Notes under the pieces: generated by a model
Database searches by the model: none
The model's input: only the letters and a program-made list of their open reading frames with translations
Told to the model about the DNA's origin: nothing
Translations under genes and position numbers: made by a program
Source: Heterotrichella gracilis
Lineage: Eukaryota > Sar > Xanthophyceae > Tribonematales > Xanthonemataceae
DNA length: 64,000 nt
NCBI GenBank assembly: GCA_032358255.1
Contig: JAULBX010011099.1
Location: 806,001-870,000 of the forward strand
Direction: 5' to 3'
Shown: positions 34,651 to 44,900 of the stretch, one piece after another
Layout: every line of letters begins with the position of its first letter
Position numbering within the stretch: the stretch's first letter is position 1

Positions 34651-36156
34651 TTAAGTATTTCGATTAAATAGTTTCAATTTATCCGCTTCAATATAATAAA
34701 GGGCAGCTAAAAGAATAAAAAGCATAGCCGGACTTCTATAACGAAAGATGGCGCCGCTATTAGGCGTTGCAATTCCAATCAACAAACAAATACCTAAGGC
34801 AAAAAATAAAAAACAAAAGGGTAAAAACAGGTCTTTTTTGTGTCTTAAAAAACCAAGCGCTATCAGTATCAAACAACTACAAATCAAAAGATTTTCAAGC
34901 GAAGCCAAATACTGCAAAGCACTGTGCGCATTAAAAAATAGGGGATAAGCCAAACTGTAATAAAAACAATTAAGGAGCATGTGGCCAACACTGCCCGAAT
35001 ACATGACCGGTGCAAGATTTGAGTTGTTGACCGGAAGTTTATACGCTAATTGATAAACCTTAAGGGTATCTTTATTCGAATCACAAAAAAGAGTGTCCTT
35101 TGAATTCCCATCCAGCCAATACATATACGGCGCATTTTTTTGAATGGAATAAAGTGGGACAGCGCCGGGAACTTGTTTTACTAAGGTGCTGTCGTAAGGA
35201 AGTCGAATGAATTTAGTTTCATCAAATAAAAAAATACCACCCTTCGCTACGCCTGCAAAAATACGCTGATGCACCAATGCTGCTTCTATCAATGATCGGT
35301 GTTTTAGGAGTATTGATGCCGTATTCATAAGTAAAACAAAGGCACTCATGATCACTAAAAAGATTAAAACTTTAGGCTTTATTTTTTTTGAATGTTGTAA
35401 AAAAAAGAAAATAGAAAAACACAACACGGCAAAAAGGAGCAAATAGGGTTTTAATAATAAACAAATCCAAAGTGATAACATCAAGACGATAAATCTTTTC
35501 CAATTTCGTTTAACTAAAATGATCTGTTTGATCTGATAAAGGCTGCATCCTAAGAAACAAATCGTCAAACCTTCCTTTAATAAGGCTCCCGTGTAAAACC
35601 AAAGCGCAGGAAATAAACAAAGAATGAATAGTACCCATTTTTCTTTTCCTTCAAAATACTCAGCCACTGTTTTATATACAAAATAGAGTCCGATAAAACT
35701 CATAAAACAACTCACCAAGGCGTGCACAAAAATGGAATCGAAACTGATAAAATGGATCAAACTGTGAAATCGAGTGAGCACCCGGTTATCGTTATACAGA
35801 AAATCTTTTATTTCACCATTATCCCAATTTAAGGTGTTTTGAACCAACAAAAAATCATAAGTGCCGGGAGTATCATTTTGTAAACCTACCAACAGTTTTA
35901 AATATGATGGAAGATCAGTGTGAGCAATATGACTGATCACTGAGGCATCGTTATAAAATTTACCACTGTCAAATTTTTCAATACCACCATATTGGTATTG
36001 ATAGACATAATAAAACACCGGAATAGCCAGTGTTTTCAGAAAAAATAAAACAGCAAAGGTTTTTTTGGAAATGGTTCTGTCGTTGAATAAGTGGAAGAAA
36101 CCATTCACATAGATCAAAGAGAGTAATACTAACAGATATAGTATAAAGGGAATCAC
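34651..36156 (-). CDS. Multi-spanning membrane protein of unknown function
   Basis: A 501-residue integral membrane protein with about eleven hydrophobic helices. After the second helix, residues 61-71 read KFDSGKFYNDA, an acidic/aromatic loop like that of GT-C glycosyltransferases or O-antigen-type enzymes. A periplasmic loop of about 100 residues (about 285-390) precedes the last helices. The most I can say is that it resembles lipid-linked sugar enzymes of Bacteroidota; no catalytic motif is certain. It overlaps the GNAT gene by 4 bases and ends 34 bases before the permease start, so all are likely cotranscribed. Confidence 0.6.
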   Translation of the reverse strand: MIPFILYLLVLLSLIYVNGFFHLFNDRTISKKTFAVLFFLKTLAIPVFYYVYQYQYGGIEKFDSGKFYNDASVISHIAHTDLPSYLKLLVGLQNDTPGTYDFLLVQNTLNWDNGEIKDFLYNDNRVLTRFHSLIHFISFDSIFVHALVSCFMSFIGLYFVYKTVAEYFEGKEKWVLFILCLFPALWFYTGALLKEGLTICFLGCSLYQIKQIILVKRNWKRFIVLMLSLWICLLLKPYLLLFAVLCFSIFFFLQHSKKIKPKVLIFLVIMSAFVLLMNTASILLKHRSLIEAALVHQRIFAGVAKGGIFLFDETKFIRLPYDSTLVKQVPGAVPLYSIQKNAPYMYWLDGNSKDTLFCDSNKDTLKVYQLAYKLPVNNSNLAPVMYSGSVGHMLLNCFYYSLAYPLFFNAHSALQYLASLENLLICSCLILIALGFLRHKKDLFLPFCFLFFALGICLLIGIATPNSGAIFRYRSPAMLFILLAALYYIEADKLKLFNRNT

Positions 36157-36596
36157 GATCGGTAGTTCTCAAAAGCTTTTATTTCCATGAATCGCTGAGG
36201 TTCGGCGAGTGGAGTAAACCCAAATTGCGCGTACAATCCATGTGCATCTTTTGTGGCAAGCATAAATCGTCGTAAAGCGCTTAGTCCTTTGTAACTTAGA
36301 ATGAATTTCATCAGCTCTTTCGAAAGTCCTTTTTTTCGGTGTTCTGATTCAATGTATACATCGGCTAAATAGGCAAAGGTGGCCTGGTCGGTGATCACTC
36401 TGGCAAATCCAATTTGTTCTTCCTGCCAATAAACACCAAAACACAAACTTCCCTGAATGGCTTGCAAAATGATTTCTTTTGGAATGTGCTGTGCCCAATA
36501 ACTTTCCTGACTTAAATACTTATGGATGCGATCTATCTGAAGTTTACTTTTATCAGTACTAAACAAATAGGAGTTTATTTTTTTTTCGATTTCCAT
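36153..36596 (-). CDS. GNAT family N-acetyltransferase
   Basis: A 147-residue acetyltransferase of the GNAT fold. The acetyl-CoA-binding motif A is in LADVYIESEHRKKGLSKELM near residues 95-114 (pattern R-K-K-G-L-S). ARVITDQATFAYL precedes it, and YAQFGFTPL near 131 is the usual C-terminal signature. Members of this small branch acetylate small molecules, often aminoglycoside-like or polyamine substrates, but none can be named here. It follows the beta-propeller gene by one base and overlaps the membrane protein gene by 4. Confidence 0.85.
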   Translation of the reverse strand: MEIEKKINSYLFSTDKSKLQIDRIHKYLSQESYWAQHIPKEIILQAIQGSLCFGVYWQEEQIGFARVITDQATFAYLADVYIESEHRKKGLSKELMKFILSYKGLSALRRFMLATKDAHGLYAQFGFTPLAEPQRFMEIKAFENYRS

Positions 36597-36597
36597 G

Positions 36598-37461
36598 TCA
36601 CAAATTATTCACGATCACTAAACACGAGTTCTTTGAATCAAATGATATACGGGTTATTTTTTTTATCCCAAATGAACTCAGATCAAACAAGAGCAACCAA
36701 TTACTCTTTGAAGCATCGTAACGCAGAATTTTTGTTTCTTCCGACTTTAATAATCCCCATTTGTTATGCCACCAAATATCTTCATTGATAGATGGATATT
36801 CGCAATACTTGGTAGCTTTATGCAGTAGAAAATCGTATAGGTAAAATTCTACTTTGAGCGAATCTTTGAGCCCGTATACTAACTGATGGCGGTTAACAGC
36901 CTTAAATCCTCGTATTGGCGCATTCCCCAGCCACTTATCTTCCTTGCTTGAATTCACATAATAACGTAAGGAATGCGGCTCGGTCAATTTGTAATAAACC
37001 ACTGTATCCGAATTTAAAAAACAATAATACCCAACTGAATCAACTTCTATTTTTTTTTCTGCTAAGGCCTCAACGATCGGAATATAATGGATACGCTGAG
37101 CACTATCGGCTTCCACAACCACCGAATTAAGAAAATGACCATTCTCTGTCATCACCGGCGAGTATTCACTTTCCTTAGATTTTGTTATCTGAACAGTGGT
37201 TTTTGTCTTGAGGTCATAAGCATAAATATCAGCTTGTTTATCTTCTCGCACACTCACATAATAAACCTTTTTGCCATCGTTAGAAAATGACGGCTGATTG
37301 TCGTAGCCTTCACGATTACTGATATTCAAGGGTTCCTTTAAACTATAAGCGCCGGTTTTGTCTGTTTCTATTTTAAAGAGCCAAACATCCGTGTTGGGCA
37401 TTTGCGCATAGGATTGAACTACGCAACAGATCCCTGAAATAAAACTAAGTGGTTTTAACAT
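36598..37461 (-). CDS. Exported TolB/PD40-like beta-propeller protein
   Basis: A 287-residue exported protein with a short signal peptide (MLKPLSFISGICCVVQSYAQ). It has PD40-type repeats: NQPSFSNDGKKVYYVSVRED near residue 53, and YSPVMTENGHFLNSVV near 100, with DIYAYDLKTKTTVQIT between. Only two to three blades are clear, so it may be a degenerate or partial propeller. It is probably periplasmic and binds a peptide or glycan, but no function is known. Its start overlaps the PAP2 gene end by 17 bases. Confidence 0.7.
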   Translation of the reverse strand: MLKPLSFISGICCVVQSYAQMPNTDVWLFKIETDKTGAYSLKEPLNISNREGYDNQPSFSNDGKKVYYVSVREDKQADIYAYDLKTKTTVQITKSKESEYSPVMTENGHFLNSVVVEADSAQRIHYIPIVEALAEKKIEVDSVGYYCFLNSDTVVYYKLTEPHSLRYYVNSSKEDKWLGNAPIRGFKAVNRHQLVYGLKDSLKVEFYLYDFLLHKATKYCEYPSINEDIWWHNKWGLLKSEETKILRYDASKSNWLLLFDLSSFGIKKITRISFDSKNSCLVIVNNL

Positions 37462-38023
37462 GCGTGCTAAAAAAATAGGTGCTCATTAAATAATAAATGC
37501 CAAGTCCAAATAAAATGCCATACAAGGCACCGCTGATAACATCGCTTGGATAATGCACACCCAGATAAACCCGGCTATAACAAATAAAAAAAGGATAGAT
37601 GTATAACAGTAATTTATATTTGAGTTGAATCCAGTTGATACACAAAATTAAAAACGTCACCACACCAAAAGCATTTGCTGCATGGCCGGAAAAAAATCCG
37701 AATTGACCGCCTTTGTAATTGTTCACACTATGCACTTCGTGTTTGATTTCCAGATTATGCGATGGACGATAACGCTTTACATTGTGTTTGATCAAATTTG
37801 AAGTAAAGTCAGTACAAGCAAATACAATGGCGCAACCAATCATGAGTTCGGCCCCTTTTTTTAATGAAAATTTTTTGTAAAACGCATAAGCCACTACTAA
37901 TACCAATACCACGGTGTGCCACGAATCGCTCATGTGCCACATAAATTCATCAAACAAAGGACTATGTGCGGCGTTGATCTTTAAGAACAAAGACCGATCA
38001 AGCATTTTTAAATAATCAAACAT
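37445..38023 (-). CDS. PAP2 family membrane phosphatase
   Basis: A 192-residue integral membrane phosphatase. All three PAP2 motifs are present: KHNVKRYRPSH near residues 75-85, FFSGHAANAFG near 110-120, and YSRVYLGVHYPSD near 149-161. The active site faces the periplasm. Likely substrates are undecaprenyl pyrophosphate, phosphatidic acid or lipid A phosphate, and sequence alone does not choose. It is the first gene of the seven-gene leftward block. Confidence 0.93.
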   Translation of the reverse strand: MFDYLKMLDRSLFLKINAAHSPLFDEFMWHMSDSWHTVVLVLVVAYAFYKKFSLKKGAELMIGCAIVFACTDFTSNLIKHNVKRYRPSHNLEIKHEVHSVNNYKGGQFGFFSGHAANAFGVVTFLILCINWIQLKYKLLLYIYPFFICYSRVYLGVHYPSDVISGALYGILFGLGIYYLMSTYFFSTHVKTT

Positions 38024-38048
38024 GCTTAAAAGTACAAAAAATTACGGA

Positions 38049-39461
38049 TCAGACTTTTGTCATGCGACAAGCTTCTGTTTCAATTTCCGATTTTGAATCT
38101 GTTACATTCGAAATAGCAGAAAAACCGCCCTGAACATCGGTAATGTGATGATACCCTTTTGCTTTTAAGAGTGAGGCAGCGATCATGCTACGATAACCGC
38201 CGGCACAATGAATCATGTATGGATGAGTTTTATCTGTGCTGTCAGCCCAGTCATAAATAAAATCCAATGGCTTGCTTTCTGATTTTTTTAAACGGGCAGA
38301 GTCATATTCGCCGGGTCTCCTTACATCCAAAGTGCTTGCACCTTCCTTATAATGTTTAAGAAAGGCCTCAGCTGATATACTATTCACTTTTTCTGTTTTT
38401 CTACCGCTGTTTATCCAGCTATCCATGCCGCCATTCAAATAACCTACACAATGATCATATCCCACGCGCGATAATCTCATCACCGTTTCTTCTTCTCTTC
38501 CGGCGGGTGTAATTAAGACAATGGCTTGGTTCAGATCTTGAATTAGGGTTCCAACCCATGGCGCAAACTGCCCGTCAATCCCAATATATAAAGCACCCGG
38601 CACATGTCCCGCGGCAAACTCCTGAGGTTTTCGCACATCTAAAACGAGCGCCTTTTTCTCAGAGATCGCTTTTTCAAAGGCTTCAAGCGATAAGGCCTTC
38701 GAGCCTTTTTCTAAAACCTCCGAATAGTTTTGGTATCCTTTTTTGTTTAAACCGGCATTTTTCGCAAAGTATTGTGGTGCCGGTAAAATGCCTGTGGTGA
38801 GCTCTTTTACAAAATCTTCTTTGCGAATATTTCTTAAGGCATAATTTATTTCCTTCTGACTTCCCAAGGTGTCAAAGGTTTCTTTACTCATGTTTTTTCC
38901 ACACGAAGAACCCGCACCATGACCGGGGTAAATAATGACATCATCAGGCAAAGGCATTAATTTATTGCGCAAGCTGTCGTATAACATAGCCGCAAGATCT
39001 TCTTGGCTTAATTCAGATTTTATAGCAAGGTCCGGACGGCCAACATCGCCAATAAATAAGGTATCACCGGTAAACACGCACAAAGGTTTTTTAGAAGGAT
39101 CTTGTAATAAATAACAGCTCGATTCCAGTGTATGTCCGGGAGTGTGAAGTACTTTTAGTGTCAGATCTCCCAAAGAAAGTTCTTCCATATCTTTGGCCAC
39201 ATAACTCGCATAGTCGGTTTGAGCGCCCGGACCAAATACGATCGTAGCTCCCGTTTCGCGGGCAAGATCAACATGACCACTGACAAAATCAGCATGAAAA
39301 TGTGTTTCAATGATGTATTTAAGTGTGTCGTTGTTTTGTTTAAGCAGATCGAGATACGGTTTGGTTTCTCTTAGGGGATCGATAATAGCCGCTTCACCAT
39401 TACTTGATATGTAATAAGCGCCTTGAGCCAGGCAATTGGTGTAAAGTTGTTTGATCTTCAT
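38049..39461 (-). CDS. MBL-fold hydrolase fused to two rhodanese domains (persulfide dioxygenase-like)
   Basis: A 470-residue protein acting on low-molecular-weight persulfides. The N-terminal half is an ETHE1-type metallo-beta-lactamase domain: ETHFHADFVSGHVDLA near residue 54, HTPGHTLES, FTGDTLFIGDVGRPD and YPGHGAGSSCG. Two rhodanese domains follow. The first (about 260-350) has LDVRKPQEFAAGHVPGALYI but carries TPAGREE where the active-site cysteine loop should be, so it is probably catalytically dead. The second has the cysteine loop IHCAGGYRS. Such fusions couple sulfide/persulfide oxidation to sulfur transfer. Start chosen at 39461 (MKIKQLYTN); the longer frame adds 16 residues. The gene is divergent from the RidA gene. 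Confidence 0.88.
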   Translation of the reverse strand: MKIKQLYTNCLAQGAYYISSNGEAAIIDPLRETKPYLDLLKQNNDTLKYIIETHFHADFVSGHVDLARETGATIVFGPGAQTDYASYVAKDMEELSLGDLTLKVLHTPGHTLESSCYLLQDPSKKPLCVFTGDTLFIGDVGRPDLAIKSELSQEDLAAMLYDSLRNKLMPLPDDVIIYPGHGAGSSCGKNMSKETFDTLGSQKEINYALRNIRKEDFVKELTTGILPAPQYFAKNAGLNKKGYQNYSEVLEKGSKALSLEAFEKAISEKKALVLDVRKPQEFAAGHVPGALYIGIDGQFAPWVGTLIQDLNQAIVLITPAGREEETVMRLSRVGYDHCVGYLNGGMDSWINSGRKTEKVNSISAEAFLKHYKEGASTLDVRRPGEYDSARLKKSESKPLDFIYDWADSTDKTHPYMIHCAGGYRSMIAASLLKAKGYHHITDVQGGFSAISNVTDSKSEIETEACRMTKV

Positions 39462-39519
39462 AACATCAAAATTAGCCTTATAATTGATTTCGAAAACCAT
39501 TTTATTCATGGAATATAGT

Positions 39520-39527
39520 TAAATTTG
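39520..39527 (+). promoter_or_regulatory. Putative -7 promoter box of the RidA gene
   Basis: TAAATTTG matches TAnnTTTG exactly and ends 26 bases before the ATG at 39554. No -33 TTTG is evident at the usual spacing. Confidence 0.5.
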
Positions 39528-39553
39528 CTTATCAATTAACCAATCACAATCAT

Positions 39554-39973
39554 ATGTCTGATTCATCAAAGATCGATTCATCTAAGGCTCCTGAGCCTGT
39601 CGGCCTATATCCGCATGCCCGTAGAGTAGGAAATTTTTTATTTTTAAGCGGGGTAGGTCCACGTGAACGCGGAACAAAAAAAATACCCGGTGTTGAATTA
39701 GATGAAAAAGGACAGATTGTGAGTTATGACATTGCCGCTCAATGTCACAGTGTGTTTCGCAACATCAAATACATTTTAGAAGATTCGGGGAGCAGTTGGG
39801 ATAAAATAGTGGATGTCACGGTTTTTTTAACCAATATGAAAGACGACTTTCCTATTTATAATAAAATTTGGGCCGAATATTTTAAAGAAAACCCACCTTG
39901 TCGAACCACTCTAGAGATTAATAAGCTGCCCACCCCAATTGCCATCGAATTAAAAGTTATGGCGACCATTTAA
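39554..39973 (+). CDS. RidA family deaminase, 2-aminomuconate deaminase-like
   Basis: A 139-residue protein of the RidA/YjgF/UK114 family, which hydrolyses reactive imines and enamines. The sequence GNFLFLSGVGPRERGTKKIP near residue 25 and the C-terminal NPPCRTTLEINKLP, with the conserved arginine, are clear. The GVGPR-RG-IPGV pattern resembles AmnD (2-aminomuconate deaminase) of tryptophan/kynurenine breakdown more than RidA itself. No other kynurenine pathway gene lies in the window, so this is only a suggestion. It is divergent from the MBL-rhodanese gene. Confidence 0.85.
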   Translation: MSDSSKIDSSKAPEPVGLYPHARRVGNFLFLSGVGPRERGTKKIPGVELDEKGQIVSYDIAAQCHSVFRNIKYILEDSGSSWDKIVDVTVFLTNMKDDFPIYNKIWAEYFKENPPCRTTLEINKLPTPIAIELKVMATI

Positions 39974-40124
39974 TGGATGAAGCCAAGTCAACGAAAAATA
40001 AATACAATATTTTTTAAATCACTGAAAATCATATAGTTATATTTTTCACCACTTAATTTTAACTTAATCCCCTTTAATTCGCAACCTTTTGCAATTCAAT
40101 AAGGTACAAAGGTCTAATGGAATG

Positions 40125-40148
40125 CTGTTAAATAATTTTTTTTAACAG
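40125..40148. promoter_or_regulatory. Inverted repeat CTGTTAAA...TTTAACAG upstream of the universal stress protein gene
   Basis: The 8-base arms at 40125-40132 and 40141-40148 are exact reverse complements. They lie just upstream of TATCTTAG (40166-40173), a 7-of-8 match to the -7 box. This position could suit an operator. The rest of the 216-base gap holds nothing I recognise. Confidence 0.3.
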
Positions 40149-40189
40149 TTTTCAGTTTTTTTATATATCTTAGTCAAAATCTAATCCGT

Positions 40190-41026
40190 ATGATAATAAA
40201 GGAAAACCAATCGATTTTAATTCCTGTTGATTTTTCTAAGCAATCTTATATTGCTGTAAAACAAAGTTACCATCTCGCAAAACATACCAAATCTAAACTT
40301 ATTCTCTTACACGTTTCACCAACCAGTGATTCTGAAAGAAAGGAGGATCTAGAAAATTTAGCTCAGGCAACACGTGACGAAAGTGGTTTAACTGTTGAAA
40401 CACTTGGAGTAAAAGGAGAAGTTTATGAAAGCATAAACAAAACTGCCGAAAATCTGGCTTGTTCTGTTATCATGATGGGTCTTGATGAGAATGCTAAATT
40501 TAAAACGAGTTTATTTGGTGGAGCCTCACCGGTTATTAAATTTTTAACAACCAATCCTTGTCCTATTGTGACAATGCGCTCCAGCGAAAAAAGAGAAAAC
40601 TTTAAGAACATTGTGATGCCTTTTGACCTCACTCCTGAGAGTAGAGAAAAAGTATCATTTGCGGTACAGTTGGCACATTATTATAAAGCGGATATTCGTA
40701 TTGTTTCTGTATTCAAACCTAATGATGATGAGTACGAAAATAAATTATTGCCCTACTTACAACAGGTAAAAAAATTCATTAAACAAGAAGGCGTACATTG
40801 TACCAACAGATCTTTGCCTAGTGAAAAGCCGGCTGAAGCCATCATAGAATACGCTGTTAAAAATGATTGTGACTTAATTATTCAGATCAACAATCCGGAT
40901 ATGAGTATCAGCGAAAAAATGAATGGAACTATGGCACACAAAGTAATTGAACTGAGTCCAATTCCGGTTTTAAATGTGCCTCCAATGAAACGTGAAAGCA
41001 TGAGCCACTTTAGCAGTGGTATGTAA
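40190..41026 (+). CDS. Universal stress protein with two UspA domains
   Basis: A 278-residue cytoplasmic protein made of two tandem Usp domains. Domain 1 (about 8-130) begins ILIPVDFSKQSYIAVKQSY and has VIMMGLDENA; the ATP-type glycine motif is degenerate (GGASPVIKFL). Domain 2 (about 138-270) begins IVMPFDLTPESREKVSFAV and ends PIPVLNVP. Such proteins help cells survive stress or growth arrest, in unknown ways. It is a single gene preceded by a possible operator-like palindrome. Confidence 0.9.
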   Translation: MIIKENQSILIPVDFSKQSYIAVKQSYHLAKHTKSKLILLHVSPTSDSERKEDLENLAQATRDESGLTVETLGVKGEVYESINKTAENLACSVIMMGLDENAKFKTSLFGGASPVIKFLTTNPCPIVTMRSSEKRENFKNIVMPFDLTPESREKVSFAVQLAHYYKADIRIVSVFKPNDDEYENKLLPYLQQVKKFIKQEGVHCTNRSLPSEKPAEAIIEYAVKNDCDLIIQINNPDMSISEKMNGTMAHKVIELSPIPVLNVPPMKRESMSHFSSGM

Positions 41027-41032
41027 TTCGTT

Positions 41033-41776
41033 TTAATTTCCCTTAGAAAAAGGCCTTAAAAAATAAGTCAGTTTAAATCCAACATAATTTCCACTGTTTG
41101 TGAATTCGTGTTGGTATTTTTTCTGATCTACCTGGTATTCTACCTGACTTATCGCAATATCTTTTAATCCTAAATTAAACACCAGACTTGCGTTTAAGAT
41201 ACTGCCTTTTTTAAATACTTTTTCCCGGGCAATGGTCATTCTAAACATACAGCTAATATCCTGAGTGGTTTGAGAATTACTGGTTAGGTATTCTCCGGTG
41301 GTAATGCCCTCTTTTGATTCGGTGTATAACTGATTATTGACCTGTGACCCAATTAGTGTCTCAACAAAACCCGCACCTAATACCCATTTAGCGTTCTTAC
41401 AATTAGGTTCAAATTTGTAATGAATCAAGGTTGGAATCTCAAGCGAGGAAAATTGAACACGAATAAACGAACAATGATCGTAATCTTTCTTAAGAGAATA
41501 ATTTTTTGATAAACCATACTCAAACCCAAAGCCATTATAACCCAGGCCTGTCATTAGCATCCAGTGTTTGTCATGGTCAAACCGGGCAATGAGGTTTAAA
41601 GCACCTGCTCCAAACGATTCGTGATAAAACTTAGCATTTGCTTCTTCCATGCCACCACTAAAGATGGAGTGATTGCCTTGAAAGCCCCATTGAGCGCCAA
41701 AGCTCCAGCTTTTGTCGGTTTGAGCGCCCATTTGTATGAACAAACAAATAATGCCGCCTGCTATTAAATTTTTCAT
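41033..41776 (-). CDS. Predicted outer-membrane beta-barrel protein, PorT-like
   Basis: A 247-residue exported protein with signal peptide MKNLIAGGIICLFIQMGAQ. It has alternating amphipathic strands (SFGAQWGFQGNHS, WMLMTGLGYNGFGFEYGL, LEIPTLIHYKF, WVLGAGFVETLIGSQV) and ends GNYVGFKLTYFLRPF. The pattern IPTLIHYKF fits the PorT/outer-membrane-beta-barrel family of Bacteroidota. Function unknown. It is convergent with the universal stress protein gene, with only 6 bases between the stops. Confidence 0.75.
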   Translation of the reverse strand: MKNLIAGGIICLFIQMGAQTDKSWSFGAQWGFQGNHSIFSGGMEEANAKFYHESFGAGALNLIARFDHDKHWMLMTGLGYNGFGFEYGLSKNYSLKKDYDHCSFIRVQFSSLEIPTLIHYKFEPNCKNAKWVLGAGFVETLIGSQVNNQLYTESKEGITTGEYLTSNSQTTQDISCMFRMTIAREKVFKKGSILNASLVFNLGLKDIAISQVEYQVDQKKYQHEFTNSGNYVGFKLTYFLRPFSKGN

Positions 41777-41939
41777 GTGTTACGAATTTTAATTAAAGAT
41801 AGTGCATTGTTCAATTCAAAGGCTTTTTTTAACTTATTTCTTTCATGGCTAATTGTGGTTTTTTTAGTAAATTCGCTCCTCTTTTTTAAAGGGGACTAAG
41901 GTTTTTCTCCACTCCCGAATTAACAAAGAAGTATTTCAA

Positions 41940-44900
41940 ATGAAAAAGTATCCCGAATATAAAAAATTAGATCTGCCACAGATCTCTTCTGATATATTAA
42001 AATTTTGGCAGGAAGATAAAACTTTCGAAAAATCCATCTCTACCCGCAAGGAAGATAAACCATGGGTGTTTTACGAAGGTCCGCCAAGTGCGAACGGAAT
42101 GCCCGGCATTCATCACGTGATGGCGCGCGCCATTAAAGATATTTTTTGTCGTTTTAAGACCCTTCAGGGTTATCAGGTTAAACGCAAGGCGGGTTGGGAT
42201 ACCCACGGTTTACCTATTGAACTAGGTGTAGAAAAAACATTAGGCATTACCAAAGAAGATATCGGAAATAAAAATTCACCAAAATATATTTCTGTAGAAG
42301 ACTACAACAAAGCCTGTCGCACCGAAGTGATGAAGTACACCGATAAATGGGAAGAGGTGACGGCTAAGATGGGTTATTGGGTAGATATGAGTGATCCCTA
42401 TATCACCTACGATAATAAGTACATTGAAAGTGTGTGGTGGCTTTTACAAAATTTATCTAAAAAAGATCTTCTTTACAAAGGTTATACCATACAGCCATAT
42501 TCGCCTGCAGCCGGTACCGGTTTATCTTCACACGAATTAAATCAACCGGGTTGTTACCGTGATGTAAAAGATAGAACCGCTGTTGTTCAGTTTAAAGTAA
42601 ACGGAACCCTTCCAGGGTTTAATACCCTTGAAGGCTTAAACGTTTACTTTTTAGCTTGGACAACCACCCCTTGGACCTTGCCATCTAACACGGCCTTAGC
42701 TGTGGGGAAAGACATTGATTATGTAGTGGTAGAAAGTTTTAATCCCTTCAGTGGAATTCAACAATACACCATCTTAGCGAAAGAATTAGTTCATAAATAT
42801 TTCTCCGAAAAACACACTGATCTGAAGTTTGAAGATTATAAAGTAGGAGATAAAAATATTCCGTTTAAACTAGTAGCACATTGCAAAGGGGCTGATCTGG
42901 TTGGAATTTCGTACGAACAATTATTGCCTTTTGTAAAGCCGGAAGGAGATGCCTTTAAAGTAATAGCCGGTGATTTTGTGACCACCACCGATGGTACAGG
43001 TATTGTGCACATAGCGCCAAGTTTTGGTGCCGATGACTTTCGTGTAGCCAAACAAAACAACATTGCTTCTTTAACCTTAGTTGATAAACGCGGTAAATTT
43101 TTACCGGAAATAAAAGACGGCATCTTTTTGTATGGTGAAGAATATGTAAAAGAAGCTTACTTGAACGATGAAGAAAAAAAAGCGGCCTTTGAACATCAGA
43201 AAACTATTTTAGAAGCCAACCATAAAATTAAAGAGCTTAAAGCGTATTTAAGTGTGGATGAGCGCATCGTCTTAAAATTACAGGAAGAAGGGAAACTCTT
43301 TAAAAAAGAAACCTACGAACACAGTTATCCGCATTGCTGGAGAACCGATAAACCGGTTTTGTATTATCCTTTAGATTCCTGGTTCATTAAATCAACGGCT
43401 GCAAAAGACCGCATGATCGAATTGAATAAAACAATTAACTGGAAGCCGGAAGCCACTGGTACCGGACGTTTTGGCAATTGGTTAGAAAATTTGAATGACT
43501 GGAATTTATCCCGCTCTCGTTTTTGGGGCATTCCAATTCCAATTTGGACAAGCGAAGACAAATCAGAACAAGTGGTGATTGGCAGTGCCGAGGAACTAAA
43601 AACACAGATCGTCAATTCCATATCAAAAGGATTCATGACATCGAATCCTTTAGAAAAATTTGTACCGGGAAATTTCTCGAAAGAAAATTACGAGACCTTT
43701 GATCTGCATAAACCTTATGCGGATGCCATCATATTAGAAAAGAACGGTAAACAATTATTCCGTGAGCCTGATCTGATCGATGTGTGGTTCGATAGTGGCG
43801 CCATGCCGTATGCACAGGTTCATTATCCGTTTGAGAACAAAGAACTTATTGATCAGAAAAAATACTTCCCTGCTGATTTTATTGCTGAAGGCGTTGATCA
43901 AACCCGCGGTTGGTTTTTTACCCTGCATGCTATTGCTACCATGAATTTTGATTCGGTAGCATATAAAAATGTGGTATCGAATGGCCTGGTCTTAGATAAG
44001 AATGGTAATAAGATGAGTAAACGATTGGGGAATGCGGTTGATCCGTTTTTAACCATCGCTAAATACGGCGCCGATGCTACCCGCTGGTATATGATCGCCA
44101 ACGCCGCTCCATGGGATAATTTAAAATTTGACGAGGAAGGTATTTCTGAAGTTCAGCGAAAATTATTTGGCACGCTGTATAACACCTATGGATTTTATGC
44201 ACTGTATGCGAATGTGGATGGATTTATTCCAACTGATAAAATTCAAATTCCGGTTACAGATAGAACCGAATTAGATAAATGGATCCTTTCTGAATTACAA
44301 AGTCTCATTGAAGAAGTGACTTTGCGTTTTAATGAGTTTGAACCACACCGCGCCGCAAGAGCGATTGAAACTTTTGTGGATGAGCACTTGAGTAATTGGT
44401 ACGTGCGTTTGGCACGTCGTCGTTTTTGGAAGGGTGAAATGAGTCCCGATAAAACAGCCGCTTACGAAACCTTACACACCTGCTTAAAAACGGTGACCCA
44501 GTTAATGAGTCCGATTGCCCCGTTTTTCTCAGATTGGATGTATCAGAATTTAACCCTTACCAATCAATCGGTTCATTTAAGTCAATTGGTGACCGTTGAA
44601 AAACATTACCAGGACAAAGCTTTGGAAGAACGAATGGAGTTAGCTCAAAAGATCTCTTCCATGATCTTATCGATCCGTAAAAAAGAAAATTTACGTGTCC
44701 GTCAGCCTTTGCAACGCATACAGATCCCGATCTTAGATAAAGAATATCAGCATAAGATCGAAATGGTGAAAGATCTGATCTTGGGCGAAGTGAATGTGAA
44801 ACAAATTGAATTTGTGGATGAGAGCAAAGCGCAGATCATTAAAAACCTAAAATTGAATTTTAAAACATTGGGTAAAAAATGCGGAGCGCACATGAAAGCG

